A program made the translations under genes and the position numbers. Positions 22,327 through 34,255 of a stretch of 64,000 nt of DNA are shown one piece after another. Within the stretch, counting starts at the first letter, position 1, and each line of letters opens with the position of its first letter. The notes beneath the pieces were generated by a model. That model had not been told where the DNA came from. It saw only the letters and a program-made list of their open reading frames with translations, and did not search any database. Source of the DNA: an uncultured Methylophilaceae bacterium (lineage in GTDB: Bacteria; Pseudomonadota; Gammaproteobacteria; Burkholderiales; Methylophilaceae); the NCBI GenBank assembly GCA_905182075.1, contig CAJIZS010000001.1:310001-374000 (forward strand). The letters are read 5' to 3'.

Positions 22327-22478
22327 TTAAGCTTTTAATTTATAAGCTAAGTTTAATAATTGTCCTTTGACAGAGGCATCAATAACGGTATCACCAACAT
22401 GAATGATGCTGCCGCCTATTATTTCCTCATCTACTGTTTCGTCGTCCATTTTTTCTTCTTGAATTTTTTTTCAAGACT
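22327..22478 (-). pseudogene. atpH: ATP synthase delta subunit, C-terminal remnant only
   Basis: The minus strand reads ETVDEEIIGGSIIHVGDTV then [17 protein letters not shown], the conserved C-terminus of AtpH (IGGxxIxxGDxVIDxSxxGQL). The remaining ~140 residues are missing because the sequence switches to an NtrX/NtrY fragment at about 22480. In the real genome a complete atpH is expected here. Confidence 0.85.
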
Positions 22479-22479
22479 T

Positions 22480-22830
22480 TTAATTAACTCGATCAATTCC
22501 ATCTAGTTTACTTTCTTTTAACCAAATATCTAAAATAATTAATTGAGGTTTAGATTTTTTAATTGATTTAAATGTCTCTTCTGAATTTGCAGCTAAGTCA
22601 GTAGAATAGCCTTCATCAATTAAGATATCGGATACTAATTCACGGATATCTTTTTCATCATCCACAATTAATATATCACCCATGTTCTTCCACCTCTATG
22701 CTATTATTAGCTATTTTTTCGTTATCAATAATGATTTCTTTTGGAAAGATAATACGCATTTTAGCGCCAAAATCTTCATTGTTCGAGAATGGAGATGCAT
22801 CTAACAATTCTAAAGAACCTGGTGAGCATC
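22480..22830 (-). pseudogene. Foreign patch: NtrY C-terminus plus NtrX receiver domain
   Basis: The minus strand first reads [20 protein letters not shown] and IFPKEIII, the last part of a histidine-kinase ATPase domain ending at a stop that overlaps a new ATG. That ATG at 22683 starts MGDILIVDDEKDIRELVSDI and continues with PQLIILDIWL, a response-regulator receiver with the acidic pair DD, phospho-acceptor D in ILDIW and a cut at about residue 64. The gene order ntrY-ntrX and the sequence style fit SAR11-type alphaproteobacteria. It replaces the end of atpF and most of atpH. Confidence 0.75.
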
Positions 22831-23270
22831 GCAGAATGATCTTCTTTTTTAATTTCTTTTTGAAGAATTTTTTCTGCTGCAGAAATAGCTAGCTGTGAAA
22901 CTTGTGTCCTAAGATCTTCTTTGGCCCTATTAATTTCTTGATCAATTTCAGATTTAGCACTTGTTATAATTCTGTCTCCCTCTTCTTTTGCAACTTTTTT
23001 TGCTGACTCAACAATTTCTGAAGCTCTTTTTTCTGCTTGGCCTATAATTTCAGCCGACTTTTGCTTTGAAATGTTTAGCGATTCCTGGTTCTTTTTTTCC
23101 GCAATTTCAAGAGATGCTTTCCCTTCATGAGCAGCAGCTAAACCATCAGCAATTTCTTTCTGTCTTTTTTCAATTGCATTTAGCAAAGGCGGCCAAACAA
23201 ATTTAACCGTAAACCAAATTAATATTGCAAACGCTAGAGCCTGCGCAATTAAAGTAAAATTAATATTCAT
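22830..23270 (-). CDS. atpF: ATP synthase b subunit, 3' end replaced
   Basis: Peripheral stalk: one N-terminal transmembrane helix ([20 protein letters not shown]) followed by a long charged coiled coil with [18 protein letters not shown] and [17 protein letters not shown]. The last ~10 residues are lost in the NtrY/NtrX patch that begins near 22830. The length is otherwise normal for AtpF. Confidence 0.93.
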
Positions 23271-23321
23271 TTAAACTCCAACTTTTTTAAAATGCTTTAT
23301 AGAAAATTAAATACTTTTTAA

Positions 23322-23597
<276 letters not shown>

Positions 23598-23633
23598 TTA
23601 GTTTAAAAATTAAAATTTTAGTTTAAAAAAAAT

Positions 23634-24438
<805 letters not shown>

Positions 24439-24444
24439 TAGGTA

Positions 24445-24861
24445 TTATTCCTTTTTATCAATTTTAATATTATCAATATTTGATATCGCAATAGCTGATA
24501 TCAATGCCGCTGCAATCAATCCAAAAACTAACGCCATTGGAACTAGATCACTATAAAACTTAAATTCTAACCAAAGTACAACCAATATAAGTAGTATCTT
24601 AATAGCTTCTGCTTTTAAAGCATTTATAACAATGCTAGCTGGATTGTCTTTATTTTTTTTATTCGCAATAGGACTCGCTACTACTACCCCTAAAACCACA
24701 GGCATTATACCTGCTAACAAGGATAACCCAGCGTGTATTGTAAATATAAATCCTAAAATTATTGCTACAACAATACCAAAGACTAATTGCCTAACAATCA
24801 TTTTTCTGTATGTTATGGGCAAGAAATCTAATTTTTTAGTTAGTGCCTGAAGCTCATTCAT
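24445..24861 (-). CDS. atpI: ATP synthase protein I
   Basis: 138 residues, four predicted helices (FGIVVAIILGFIFTI, SLLAGIMPVVLGVVV, IKILLILVVLWLEF, LVFGLIAAALISAIA). The gene lies directly before atpB, the usual place for atpI, which assists c-ring assembly. Sequence conservation in this family is low; position and topology support the call. Confidence 0.85.
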   Translation of the reverse strand: MNELQALTKKLDFLPITYRKMIVRQLVFGIVVAIILGFIFTIHAGLSLLAGIMPVVLGVVVASPIANKKNKDNPASIVINALKAEAIKILLILVVLWLEFKFYSDLVPMALVFGLIAAALISAIAISNIDNIKIDKKE

Positions 24862-24936
24862 CGAGATTAAGTTTATACTTATACAAAATTTGAAATTTTC
24901 TATGTATTTGCTTCAACAGTCAAGCTCTTACATAGA

Positions 24937-25756
24937 TTATTTTAATTTCTTTAGTACCTTATCTAATGACTCTAAATTTGGATAATTAATTTTTAAAATA
25001 CCATTTCCCTTTGTTTTATGCTGAATACTTTGATTAAGTAGTTTGTTGTCAAATTGAGATTCTAAAACTGATATATCTTTATCATTATTGATACAATCCA
25101 ATGCAACTTCCAATATCTTTAATTGTTCTTCATCAACATTTTTTTTGTTACTTATTTTTTGGCACAACATTGCTTGCTCATCCAAACCCAAGGATAATAG
25201 TGCTCTTGCATGTCCCATTTCGATTTTATTATTCTAATCTTTTAACATCTTCATTAAGATTTCTCAGTCTCAGTAAATTTGATACAGCGGCCCTCGAACG
25301 ACCTACAGCTGCTGCTGCTTCTTGATGCGTCATCGAAAACTCTTCACGTAAACGATGCAAAGCATTTGCTTCTTCCATCGGGTTTAGATCTTCTCTTTGA
25401 ATATTTTCAATTAAGGCCATAGCAATCGCATTACGATCTGCCACATCTCTCACTAGGGCTGGAATTATGTCCAAACCCGCAAGCTTTGATGCTCGCCACC
25501 GTCGCTCGCCAGCAATAATTTCATAACGACTATTACCGACTGGTCGAACAACGATAGGCTGAACAAGTCCTTGAGCGCGTATCGAGTCCGCTAATTCCCC
25601 GAGCGACTCTTCTGACATGTCCACCCGCGGTTGATATTTGCCTGGCTGAATCACATCCAAAGGAAAGTATTGCAAACTGTCACTAATGCCTTCCTCCTGA
25701 TGATCCACATCAGCCAATAAGGCATCTAACCCTCTACCTAACCCTCTATTCTTCAT
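24937..25756 (-). CDS. parB: Chromosome partitioning protein ParB (frameshifted)
   Basis: CTP-dependent parS-binding clamp. Start MKNRGLGRGLDALLADV; the CTP/ParB motif ENIQREDLNPMEEA and the IIAGERRWRASKLAGL block; the HTH SMTHQEAAAAVGRSRAAVSN. A frameshift near 25225 leads to KIEMGHARALLSLG, and the C-terminal dimer region ends LKINYPNLESLDKVLKKLK. The first two-thirds (about 25250-25700) are noticeably richer in G+C than flanking genes. The start overlaps the parA stop by one base. Confidence 0.95.
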
Positions 25757-26514
25757 TATGCATTTCCTTTTAATATTTCTTCAGCTAATGCTAAGTAAGC
25801 TTTTGCGCCCTTAGACGACTTGTCATAAAACAAAGCAGCTTTACCATGACTGGGAGCTTCGGCCAATCTTACATTTCTTGGAATGATAGTTTTATAAACT
25901 TTTGATCCGAAATGCGAAGACAGTTCATCAGATACTTGCTGAGCAAGTGTATTTCTTTTATCAAACAATGTCCTTAATAAACCTTCGATTTCTATACTTG
26001 GATTCAATTGCTTTTTTACTCGCTTAATTGTTCCAACTAAATCAGATAACCCCTCTAATGCATAATATTCACATTGCATTGGAATCAGTACAGCCTTCGC
26101 AGCAACTAAAGCGTTAACAGTTAATAAATTTAATGCCATGCAGTCAATTAAAATAAAATCGTACGCGTTATCTAAAGACTCAATTTCTTTCTTTAATATG
26201 TATTCTCTTCGTTCAATATCTACTAATTCAATCTCTGCACCCGCTAAAGCTTGATTTGCAGGGCATACATCAAATAAGCTTTCTTTTGACTTTATAATGC
26301 TGTTATTCAACGATGATCTTCCAATAAGAACATCATAAATAGAATATTTAATTTCAGATTTATTTATTTGCTCACCTGTTGTTGCATTACCTTGAGGGTC
26401 TAAATCTATCAACAGCACTTTCTTTTTCCTTGTTATTAGGCAAGCCGCTAAATTTACTGTTGTTGTAGTCTTCCCAACACCACCCTTTTGATTTGATATT
26501 GCAAAAATACGCAT
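25756..26514 (-). CDS. parA: Chromosome partitioning ATPase ParA (Soj)
   Basis: Deviant Walker A SNQKGGVGKTTTTVNLA near residues 7-23, A' region VLLIDLDPQGNAT, and FILIDCMALNLLTVNAL, where most family members read DCPP. The change to CM may be a sequence error. 252 residues, intact. Works with ParB and the parS sites at 29102 and 29146. Confidence 0.96.
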   Translation of the reverse strand: MRIFAISNQKGGVGKTTTTVNLAACLITRKKKVLLIDLDPQGNATTGEQINKSEIKYSIYDVLIGRSSLNNSIIKSKESLFDVCPANQALAGAEIELVDIERREYILKKEIESLDNAYDFILIDCMALNLLTVNALVAAKAVLIPMQCEYYALEGLSDLVGTIKRVKKQLNPSIEIEGLLRTLFDKRNTLAQQVSDELSSHFGSKVYKTIIPRNVRLAEAPSHGKAALFYDKSSKGAKAYLALAEEILKGNA

Positions 26515-26559
26515 AAAATTTAATTTACCCTAATTTGTGATTTAAATTTTGAACTGTTA

Positions 26560-27144
26560 CTAAGTATCTTTCTGCATCCATAAAAGGCACAGTGATATTT
26601 CATCTACACGCAATTTATAAATTCCAGCTTTTATGTCTAGAAAATCAGCTTTCCAATACCCATCTTTTTTAATCAAAGGGCGAGTAAGCTTTATAAAAAA
26701 GTCCATTTCAGAAAAGGCCCTTGTTATAATTCCATCAAAATGATCTTTATGAGACATTTTCTCCACTCTATTATGAACTACTTCTGCATTCTTAATATCT
26801 AGTTCTCCAATTACCTGCTTGATAAAAGCCGTTTTTTTTCCGACTTTATCAACCAAAGTGATATGTGCTTCTGGCAATATAAGCGCCAATACAATTCCTG
26901 GCAAACCTGCTCCCGCGCCAACATCTAAAATTCGGCTCGATCTAATATAAGGCGTGACTGCCATACAATCTAAGAAATGATGGGTAATAACTTGTTGGGG
27001 CTCTTTTATTGCGGTTAAATTAAAAACTTTATTCCATTTTACTAATAAATCGTTGTAAATCAGTAGTTTATCTATTAATTTTCTTGTGTATTGTATTTTT
27101 AATTCATCTAACCCTGACTCTAATAACTCTGATTTATCAAGCAA
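26560..27144 (-). CDS. rsmG: 16S rRNA m7G527 methyltransferase
   Basis: Methylates G527 of 16S rRNA. Blocks: [20 protein letters not shown], the SAM loop [31 protein letters not shown] and [12 protein letters not shown]. 194 residues, near normal length; the C-terminal 30 residues (after [14 protein letters not shown]) fit less well and may contain compensating indels. It overlaps the end of mnmG by 8 bases, the classical gidA-gidB pair. Confidence 0.93.
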   Translation of the reverse strand: MLDKSELLESGLDELKIQYTRKLIDKLLIYNDLLVKWNKVFNLTAIKEPQQVITHHFLDCMAVTPYIRSSRILDVGAGAGLPGIVLALILPEAHITLVDKVGKKTAFIKQVIGELDIKNAEVVHNRVEKMSHKDHFDGIITRAFSEMDFFIKLTRPLIKKDGYWKADFLDIKAGIYKLRVDEISLCLLWMQKDT

Positions 27145-29037
27145 CTTTTTCTTTTTCCCCTACATTAGCTTTACGGTATTTTTTCTTTAAGTAAATTAAT
27201 AAAATTGAAATCGTAGCTGCTGTAACCCCTGACATTCTTGAAACTTGGTCCATGGTTTCTGGACGATACTTAGCTAAAATTTCTCTACCTTCGTTACTTA
27301 GCCCATGGATTTCATCATAATTTATGTCATTGGGTAACTTTACATTCAGTTGTTTCTTATTTTTATCTATTTCTGCTTGTTGCCTTACAATGTAACCTGA
27401 ATACTTAGCTAAAATCTGAATTTGCTCTCTAACTTCAGTGATTTCATGTCCCTTTTCTCCAATAAGCTCCATCAAATCTTCGTAATTAACATTAGGTCGC
27501 TTTAACAGATCAAAAGCAGTATATTCTCTCACCATAGTCTTGCCTAGTTTCTGGATTTGCAATTTTTTATCTATTTCGGCAGGTTTTATAATTAATTTCT
27601 TAAGTCTTTTTTCTTCTTTAAGGTAACCGTCCCTTTTCCTACTAAAGTTTTCCCAGTGAGCATCACAAATTAGCCCATAAGATCTTGCTTTTTCAGTTAG
27701 CCTTAAATCAGCGTTGTCCTCCCTTAACAAAAGCCTGTACTCTGCCCGACTTGTAAACATCCTATACGGTTCTGTTACTCCTCGAGTAATCAAGTCATCA
27801 ATCATAACGCCTAAATAAGACTCTTCTCTTGTTGGGGTCCAACTATCTTTTTCTTGAGCTTTCAAAGCAGCATTCATTCCAGCTATCAGTCCTTGGGCGG
27901 CTGCCTCTTCGTATCCAGTTGTCCCGTTAATCTGACCAGCAAAAAATAAGCCGCTTATTGCTTTTGTTTCTAAGCTCATTTTTAATGCGCGTGGATCGTA
28001 ATAATCATACTCAATAGCATATCCTGGTCTTATAATCTTAACGTTCTCTAAGCCATTGATTTAACAAGCTCAAGTTGCACATCAAACGGCAAACTAGTAG
28101 AAATACCATTTGGATAAACCTCATGAGTATTTAGTCCTTCCGGCTCTATAAACACCTGGTGTGAATCTCTATCTGCAAACCGATGTATTTTATCTTCAAC
28201 TGATGGGCAGTACCTAGGGCCAACTCCTTCAATGGTGCCGTTATACATGGGTGATCTATCTAGCCCTTTTCTAATAATTTCATGAGTTTCTTCATTGGTA
28301 TGGGTAATCCAACAAGAAATTTGCTGGGGATGTTCAATTTTTGGATTAATAAAAGAAAAATGAGGGGCAGGATTGTCTCCCGGCTGTTCTAACATTTTTG
28401 TATAATCAATTGAACGTCCGTCTATTCTCGGCGGAGTGCCTGTTTTTAATCTGCCAACCGGTAGCTTCAAATCTTTTAGTTTTTGTGCTAAAACTGAGGC
28501 AGCAGGATCTCCTGCCCTACCTGATTGGTAATTCTGCATTCCTACATGGATGAGGCCACCTAAAAAAGTACCAGCTGTAAGCACTATATTTTTAGCATGA
28601 AAAACTAACCCTATTTGAGTAACAACACCTTCTACTTTACTATTTTTTACAATCACATCTTCAACTGATTGTTGAAATAGCCATAAATTCTTTTGATTTT
28701 CTAAAATATTTCTTACTGCAGCTTTATATAAAACACGATCTGACTGAGCTCTGGTGGCTCTAACAGCAGGGCCTTTACTTTCGTTTAGAGTTCTAAACTG
28801 AATACCGGCGGCATCAGCAGCTCTAGCCATAATTCCACCCAAGGCATCAATTTCTTTTACTAAGTGTCCCTTGCCAATACCTCCAATCGATGGATTACAT
28901 GACATTTGTCCTAGGGTTTCTATATTGTGAGTCAACAACAATGTTTTTTGCCCCATGCGCGCTGATGCTAAGGCTGCTTCCGTCCCAGCGTGGCCGCCTC
29001 CAATAACTATCACATCAAAATTGTTTGGAAAGTCCAT
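27137..29037 (-). CDS. mnmG: tRNA 5-carboxymethylaminomethyl-uridine synthase MnmG (one frameshift)
   Basis: FAD-binding partner of MnmE in wobble-uridine modification. FAD motif [71 protein letters not shown] in the second half. A single shift near 27980-28050 splits it. About 633 residues. Just upstream lie the parS sites and mnmE. Confidence 0.96.
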
Positions 29038-29101
29038 TATTTAAAATTTTATTTATTAAAAAAAGAATTTTACTGTATTTTATGAAATATAGACATTCGA
29101 T

Positions 29102-29117
29102 TGTTTCACGTGAAACA
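29102..29117. promoter_or_regulatory. parS centromere site 1
   Basis: Perfect 16-base palindrome tgtttcacgtgaaaca, identical to the ParB-binding consensus. It lies in the gap between mnmG and mnmE, about 3.8 kb from dnaA and 2.6 kb from parA. Confidence 0.95.
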
Positions 29118-29145
29118 ATTTAATTAAAACTAGGCTACAAAGCAT

Positions 29146-29161
29146 GGTTTCACGTGAAACA
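29146..29161. promoter_or_regulatory. parS centromere site 2, overlapping the mnmE stop
   Basis: ggtttcacgtgaaaca, one mismatch (first base) from the 16-base parS consensus, 44 bases from site 1. On the minus strand the TGA of the site provides the mnmE stop codon, so the last codons (Cys-Phe-Thr-stop) are written by the parS sequence. Confidence 0.9.
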
Positions 29162-30475
29162 TTTATTATTACCTATACAAAATTGACTAAATATCTCACC
29201 CAACAAATCATCAGATGAAAATTCACCTGTGATTGAAGATAAACGCTTTTGAGCTATTATGAGTTCTTCTGCGACTAGTTCTGGAGCGCCTAGATTAGCT
29301 AGTCCCAATTTAAGGGCGTCACTAACCAAACTCAATGCATCAACATGTCTCTTTCTTGCAATAAACAAACCTTCTGAATTTTCAGATACTTGAGTTTTTC
29401 CAATGATAGTAATTATATGATTTTTCAATAAAGTTAAGCCTTCACCATTTTTAACTAGTGAGGTGGTATCAGCATTTATTAAATCTGCTATTGCCTCAGC
29501 CTGAACTAAATCAATTTTATTGAAGATAAAAAACTTTTTGATATCAGGTGGTAACTGCTTTAATAGCACTTTTTCGTATTTTCCAACACCTTGATTTGCT
29601 TCTACAATAACTAGTGCAATATGAGATTTTGCAACAGAGTCCCATGTCTTATCAATCCCAAATTTCTCCACGACATCATCCGTCTCTCTTAGCCCTGCTG
29701 TATCTGTGATATGAACAGGTATGCCCTCTAGGTTAATATCACTGGATATAGGGTCCCTTGTGGTTCCTGGAATATTGGTAACAATAGCTTTGTCTTCTCC
29801 AGACAATTGATTCATTAAACTAGATTTGCCAACATTAGGTTGGCCGACTAAGACAATATCAATGCCTTCTCGTAAAAGCTTACCTTGCTGAGCAGATTAA
29901 TAATAACTTCATACGTAATCTGAAAGTTTATTAATTTTTTCACTCACCTAAATTTACTATCTTTTTGCATAATTCTGTCAAAAAACTCCAAAAACCGAAG
30001 TTCTTGAGGTGCTTGTAAGTCATTGATTTTAATAGAAAAGTCTACCGCTCAAGGAATTTATTGCAGCTTTGAGCAGCATTAGCATCTTGAATTTATTAGA
30101 TCGGCAATTGCTTCCGTTTGACTAAGATCAAATTTCCCATTTAAAAAGGCTTTTTTGGAAAACTCACCAGGATTTGCAATCCTTGCTCCATTAATACAAA
30201 GTAATTCAAGTATTTTCTGTTGAATAAATGTCGAACCATGGCAACTAATCTCAACTACATCTTCCCCCGTAAATGAATGAGGATTTTTAAAAATAGTTAC
30301 AATTACATGATCTATTTCTTTGTTAACTTACCATTCTCACAAGATCTATTGAAGGAACAATCTGACAAACTTTTTTTGCAAGTGAAGTCTCAATCTGAGT
30401 TGGCGCCCCAAAGCCCAAACCACCAACACCAGATGCGGTTGAAATTGCGGCAATAGTAAAAGGATCGTTAAGCAT
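29150..30475 (-). CDS. mnmE: tRNA modification GTPase MnmE (frameshifted)
   Basis: Starts [20 protein letters not shown] at 30475, overlapping the yidC end. N-terminal THF-binding domain with [20 protein letters not shown]; after several shifts (30345, 30055-30110, 29880-29990) the G domain shows [40 protein letters not shown] and NKID. The C-terminal Cys motif FCIGN normally ends FCIGK; here it continues NKCFT into a parS site. Complete in order. Confidence 0.93.
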
Positions 30476-32076
30476 GGCCTTTCTTTTTCAATGCCGCCGC
30501 ATGTATTTTTCTTAATAACGACCATATCTACTTTCATTGATAAAATATTATTTACCGTGTCAATTAAAACCAGTCCAGATGGAAAGAAAAAGAAAAATAT
30601 ACTAAACACAATTGGCATCATCATCATGAGTCTAGCCTGCATAGGGTCAGTCGGCTTGGGGTTTAATTTAGTTTGCAAGAACATAGATGCAGCCATTAAT
30701 AGTGGCAATACATAATAAGGGTCCTTGGAGGAAAGATCGGTGATGTACAGAAAGGAAGCATTTCTTAGCTCCACTGAACCCAATAAAACCCAATAGAGGG
30801 CGATAAACACGGGAATTTGGATCAATATTGGTAAACACCCACCAAGAGGGTTAATTTTTTCTGTCTTATAGAGCTCCATCATTGCTTGTTGCATTTTTTG
30901 TTTATCATCACCAAATTTTTCTTTCATACTTTGAAGTCGAGGTGCAAGTTCACGCATCTGTGCCCATCGACCGATAACTCGCTGCTGATAGAGGATAAAA
31001 TAATAATTTCATTAGGTTTAGTTTTTAAAATAATTGATAGGCCCCAATTAATAACCATTTTCTGAATCCCTGACATCACAGAAAATAAAGGGGATGCAAT
31101 AAACGTTAACCACCCATAATCTACGGTATAAGGCATACCTTTAGCAGCTTGCTCTAGATCTGATTTGGCTTGGGGGCCAGCGTATAAATTTGAATCAAAT
31201 ACCACTCCCTCCCCAGCCATTAATTCATCCAAAGAGATAACAAGACCAGAAGCGTAAATATTGTTAGCAATTTTTTTAGAATATAATTCTCTTCTTTTGT
31301 CGTCGCGAACAATCCACGATGATGCGAAGTACTGTTGAATTATTCCTATCCACCCATCATTAGCAGATATTGAAAAAGATTTTGAATCTACGTCGTCAAA
31401 GCTCAACTTATTAAAATTAAGATCATCAGTGTAATAAGCTGAAGTATTGATATGGCAAGATCCAATACCTACAGTTAATCATGAATTAATTGATAATAAG
31501 CACTCATCTTTAATGAATTATCTGAATTATTTTTTATGTCATAAGAAACTTTAATCAAATAACTATTTTTAGTGAAGGTATAAATTTTCCTCACCACTAA
31601 GCCATCTGCTTCATATGTAAATGGAACGACTAGAGTATCCGAACTCATTTGAAAATTATTTCGAGTTGAAGTAAAGACTGATTTATGTGTAGGTAAATTC
31701 TCGCCTAATAAGCCTGTTTGAGCAATATATAAAAGTGGATTTTGAGAATCACTCATTAACTGAAAGTAACCCTCAGAATCATCAGCTAAATAATTTTTTA
31801 GAGACAGGTTTCTTATGTCGCCTCCAACGGAACTAATGTCTATAGAATATAAATCCGTTTCAACCTTTATTAATTGACTTTTTTGGACAACATCTGTGCT
31901 TATAGGCTTTAGTGTTTTCTGAAAATCATTATTTTTATTTTTGACGGAAGGGCTTGGAACACTGAGATCATTTTGTTGCTGTGGCTGTGTTTCAATATTT
32001 TTTTTCTGCCAAGAATCCCACAACAATAAAACTGAAAAAGACAAAAGAACAGACTATCCTGGAAAAGAAATAGCAT
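30468..32076 (-). CDS. yidC: Membrane protein insertase YidC (frameshifted)
   Basis: Large periplasmic beta-sandwich domain ([39 protein letters not shown]) preceded by one N-terminal helix ([12 protein letters not shown]), then the conserved five-helix core: [58 protein letters not shown]. Frame changes near 32045, 31470 and 30955. The start near 32076 is uncertain; the stop most likely is the TAA overlapping the mnmE start. Its place after yidD-rnpA-rpmH is canonical. Confidence 0.94.
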
Positions 32077-32090
32077 CCAAGGTCCAATAT

Positions 32091-32303
32091 TTATTTTGGT
32101 TCGGGGTCATACCCACCTTTACAAAATGGATGACACCTTAAAATTCTTTTGAAACCTAAAAAACAGCCCTTAAAAAATCCAAACTTATGTAAAGCATCAA
32201 TTGTATACACTGAACATGTCGGAGTAAACCTGCAATGTGACCTAAAAAAAGGGCTCAAACATTGCTGGTAAGCCTTTATAAAAAAAATAAGTGCTTTAAC
32301 CAT
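32091..32303 (-). CDS. yidD: Membrane protein insertion efficiency factor
   Basis: 70 residues from MVKALIFFIKAYQQCLSPFF, with the three-Cys pattern CRFTPTCSVYTIDAL and RCHPFCKGGYDPEP typical of YidD. Start at 32303 chosen because it lies one base past the rnpA stop. Intact. Confidence 0.95.
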   Translation of the reverse strand: MVKALIFFIKAYQQCLSPFFRSHCRFTPTCSVYTIDALHKFGFFKGCFLGFKRILRCHPFCKGGYDPEPK

Positions 32304-32304
32304 G

Positions 32305-32619
32305 TTATTTAATACTCGCAATCAAAGTCTTTATTTCCTGGTTTAAATCGTCAAACGAGTCTTTATAGAAAGACTTTCTTACTCTAATAATCATATCAAA
32401 AGAAAAGGGTTTTGATAGCTGATTCTTAATAATTTCTCGAATAGATCTACGCATATAATTACGTTTAACAGCTAATGACTCTGATTTTTTAGAAACAATA
32501 AAGCCTAGGCGATAAACACCCAGGTCGTTAGGACAGAAATGTATAAATAAGTGAGGGGATGTTATTTTTTTTTTATAATTAAAAACAAACGAAAATTCAT
32601 TTGGTGTTCTTAACTTCAA
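32305..32619 (-). CDS. rnpA: Ribonuclease P protein component
   Basis: 104 residues, basic. Contains RLGFIVSKKSESLAVKRNYM followed by RRSIREI, the family's RNR-type RNA-binding motif, and IIRVRKSFYK. Between rpmH and yidD as in nearly all bacteria. Intact. Confidence 0.95.
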   Translation of the reverse strand: MKLRTPNEFSFVFNYKKKITSPHLFIHFCPNDLGVYRLGFIVSKKSESLAVKRNYMRRSIREIIKNQLSKPFSFDMIIRVRKSFYKDSFDDLNQEIKTLIASIK

Positions 32620-32643
32620 GTTTTTTTTATTCGAAAGAATAAA

Positions 32644-32778
32644 TTAAATACCTAAACGAACTCTTCCTTTAGCGCGTCTTGATGCTATTACAGATCGGCC
32701 GCCCCTAGTTTTCATTCTTACTAAAAACCCGTGTGTCCTTGCTCTTCTTACTTTCGATGGTTGATAAGTTCGCTTCAT
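32644..32778 (-). CDS. rpmH: 50S ribosomal protein L34
   Basis: 44 residues: [20 protein letters not shown] then [19 protein letters not shown], a full and standard L34. Start at 32778, stop at 32644-32646. First gene of the leftward origin-proximal operon. Confidence 0.97.
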   Translation of the reverse strand: MKRTYQPSKVRRARTHGFLVRMKTRGGRSVIASRRAKGRVRLGI

Positions 32779-32930
32779 TATACTACTCCACTACGTTAAT
32801 CTTTGAAGCCGAACATTACTCATGTAGTAAATTTTGTCAACGAAATGTGCCTTAAATAGATTAAAAAAGGTTGTGGATAACTTTAAGAATTTAAGATAAT
32901 ATCGATGCTAATATAAGTAAAAAAGTTGAG
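32779..32930. promoter_or_regulatory. rpmH-dnaA divergent intergenic region with DnaA box
   Basis: A 152-base AT-rich gap between divergent rpmH and dnaA. It holds one perfect DnaA box at 32872-32880 (tgtggataa, reverse of ttatccaca). It must contain both promoters; I cannot place -35/-10 boxes with certainty. Confidence 0.75.
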
Positions 32931-34255
32931 ATGAATACAGAAGATTTTTGGGCTCTGTGCCTAAATAAATTTAATAAAAAATTAACCACATTTATGAAAC
33001 GAACATCTATAAAGGAAATTCATTTAAATTTGATAAGAATGATAAAAAATACAAAGTCATAGCGCCTAATAAATTTGCAATCGAATGGATTAAAGACAGA
33101 TTTTTAGACGAGCTAAGCGATCTGGCAGAAAAACACCTAGATCATAAAAAAATTATATTTATAACTGGTAGCAAAAAAACTTTAATAGAAGACACCCAAA
33201 ACTTTCCTACCAATAGTCTAAAAGTAAAAAGCAACACAAAAGCTACAGGTTTAAATAAAAACTTTAATTTAATGATAGACAAGTAAAGCCAACCAACTAG
33301 CGGTTGCTGCAGCCAAACAAGTTGCAGAAAGCCCTGGTAGATCTACAACCCTTTATTTATATATGGAGGTGTTGGCTTAGGAAAAACCCATTTAATGCAT
33401 GCTGTGGGCAACCACTTAAAAAGTATTACCCCGGACGCAAAACTTATATACCTTCATGCCGAAAGATATGTTCATGACGTAGTTAAAGCTTATGAAAACA
33501 AATCGTTTGATGCATTTAAAAAAAACTATCATTCACTAGACCTATTACTAATAGATGATATTCAGTTTATGAATGGTAAAGAAGCAATGCAAGAAGAGTT
33601 CTTCTACGCATTTAACTCTCTAATTGAAAATAAAAAACAAATTATTATTACTTGTGACTCTTACCCAAAAGAAATACCTGGGGTTGATGACCGACTAAGG
33701 ACAAGATTTAGTTGGGGCTTAACGGTAGCAATTGATCCCCCTGAACTTGAAATGAGAGTTGCTATTCTTTTAAAAAAAGCTGAACAAAATAAAGTTGATT
33801 TACCTGAAGATGTAGCATTCTTTGTGGCCAAACAAATTCGATCAAATGTAAGGGAATTAGAGGGTGCGTTAAATCGTATAGTCGCCATGTCAAACTTTAT
33901 GAATGTACCTATTAATACAAACCTAGCCAAAGAATCACTTAAAGATTTAATCGCTGTTAGGGGAAGGCAGGTTAGTGTTGAAAATATTCAGAAAACAGTT
34001 GCAGAATACTATAAAATAAAAATAGCTGATATTTTAAGTATAGAAATTAAAGAAACTTCTCAGCCTAAGACAAGTGTTGCAATGAGCCTTACAAGAGAAC
34101 TTACGAATTTGAGTTTCCCAGAAATTGGGGCAGCTTTTGGTGGAAGACACCACACCACAATAATGCATGCTTGTGATGAAATAGAAAAACAAAGACTAAG
34201 TGATCAAAACATTAGTCAAGATTTAGGTTTTTTAACTCAAGTTTTAAGAGGATAA
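32931..34255 (+). CDS. dnaA: Chromosomal replication initiator DnaA (frameshifted N-terminus)
   Basis: Start [18 protein letters not shown] at 32931. Domain I/II is broken by frame changes near 33000-33060 and 33285-33350. Domain III is intact: Walker A in [19 protein letters not shown], Walker [12 protein letters not shown], sensor region [20 protein letters not shown]. Domain IV has the box-binding helix-turn-helix [20 protein letters not shown]. Length about 440 residues. Confidence 0.96.
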
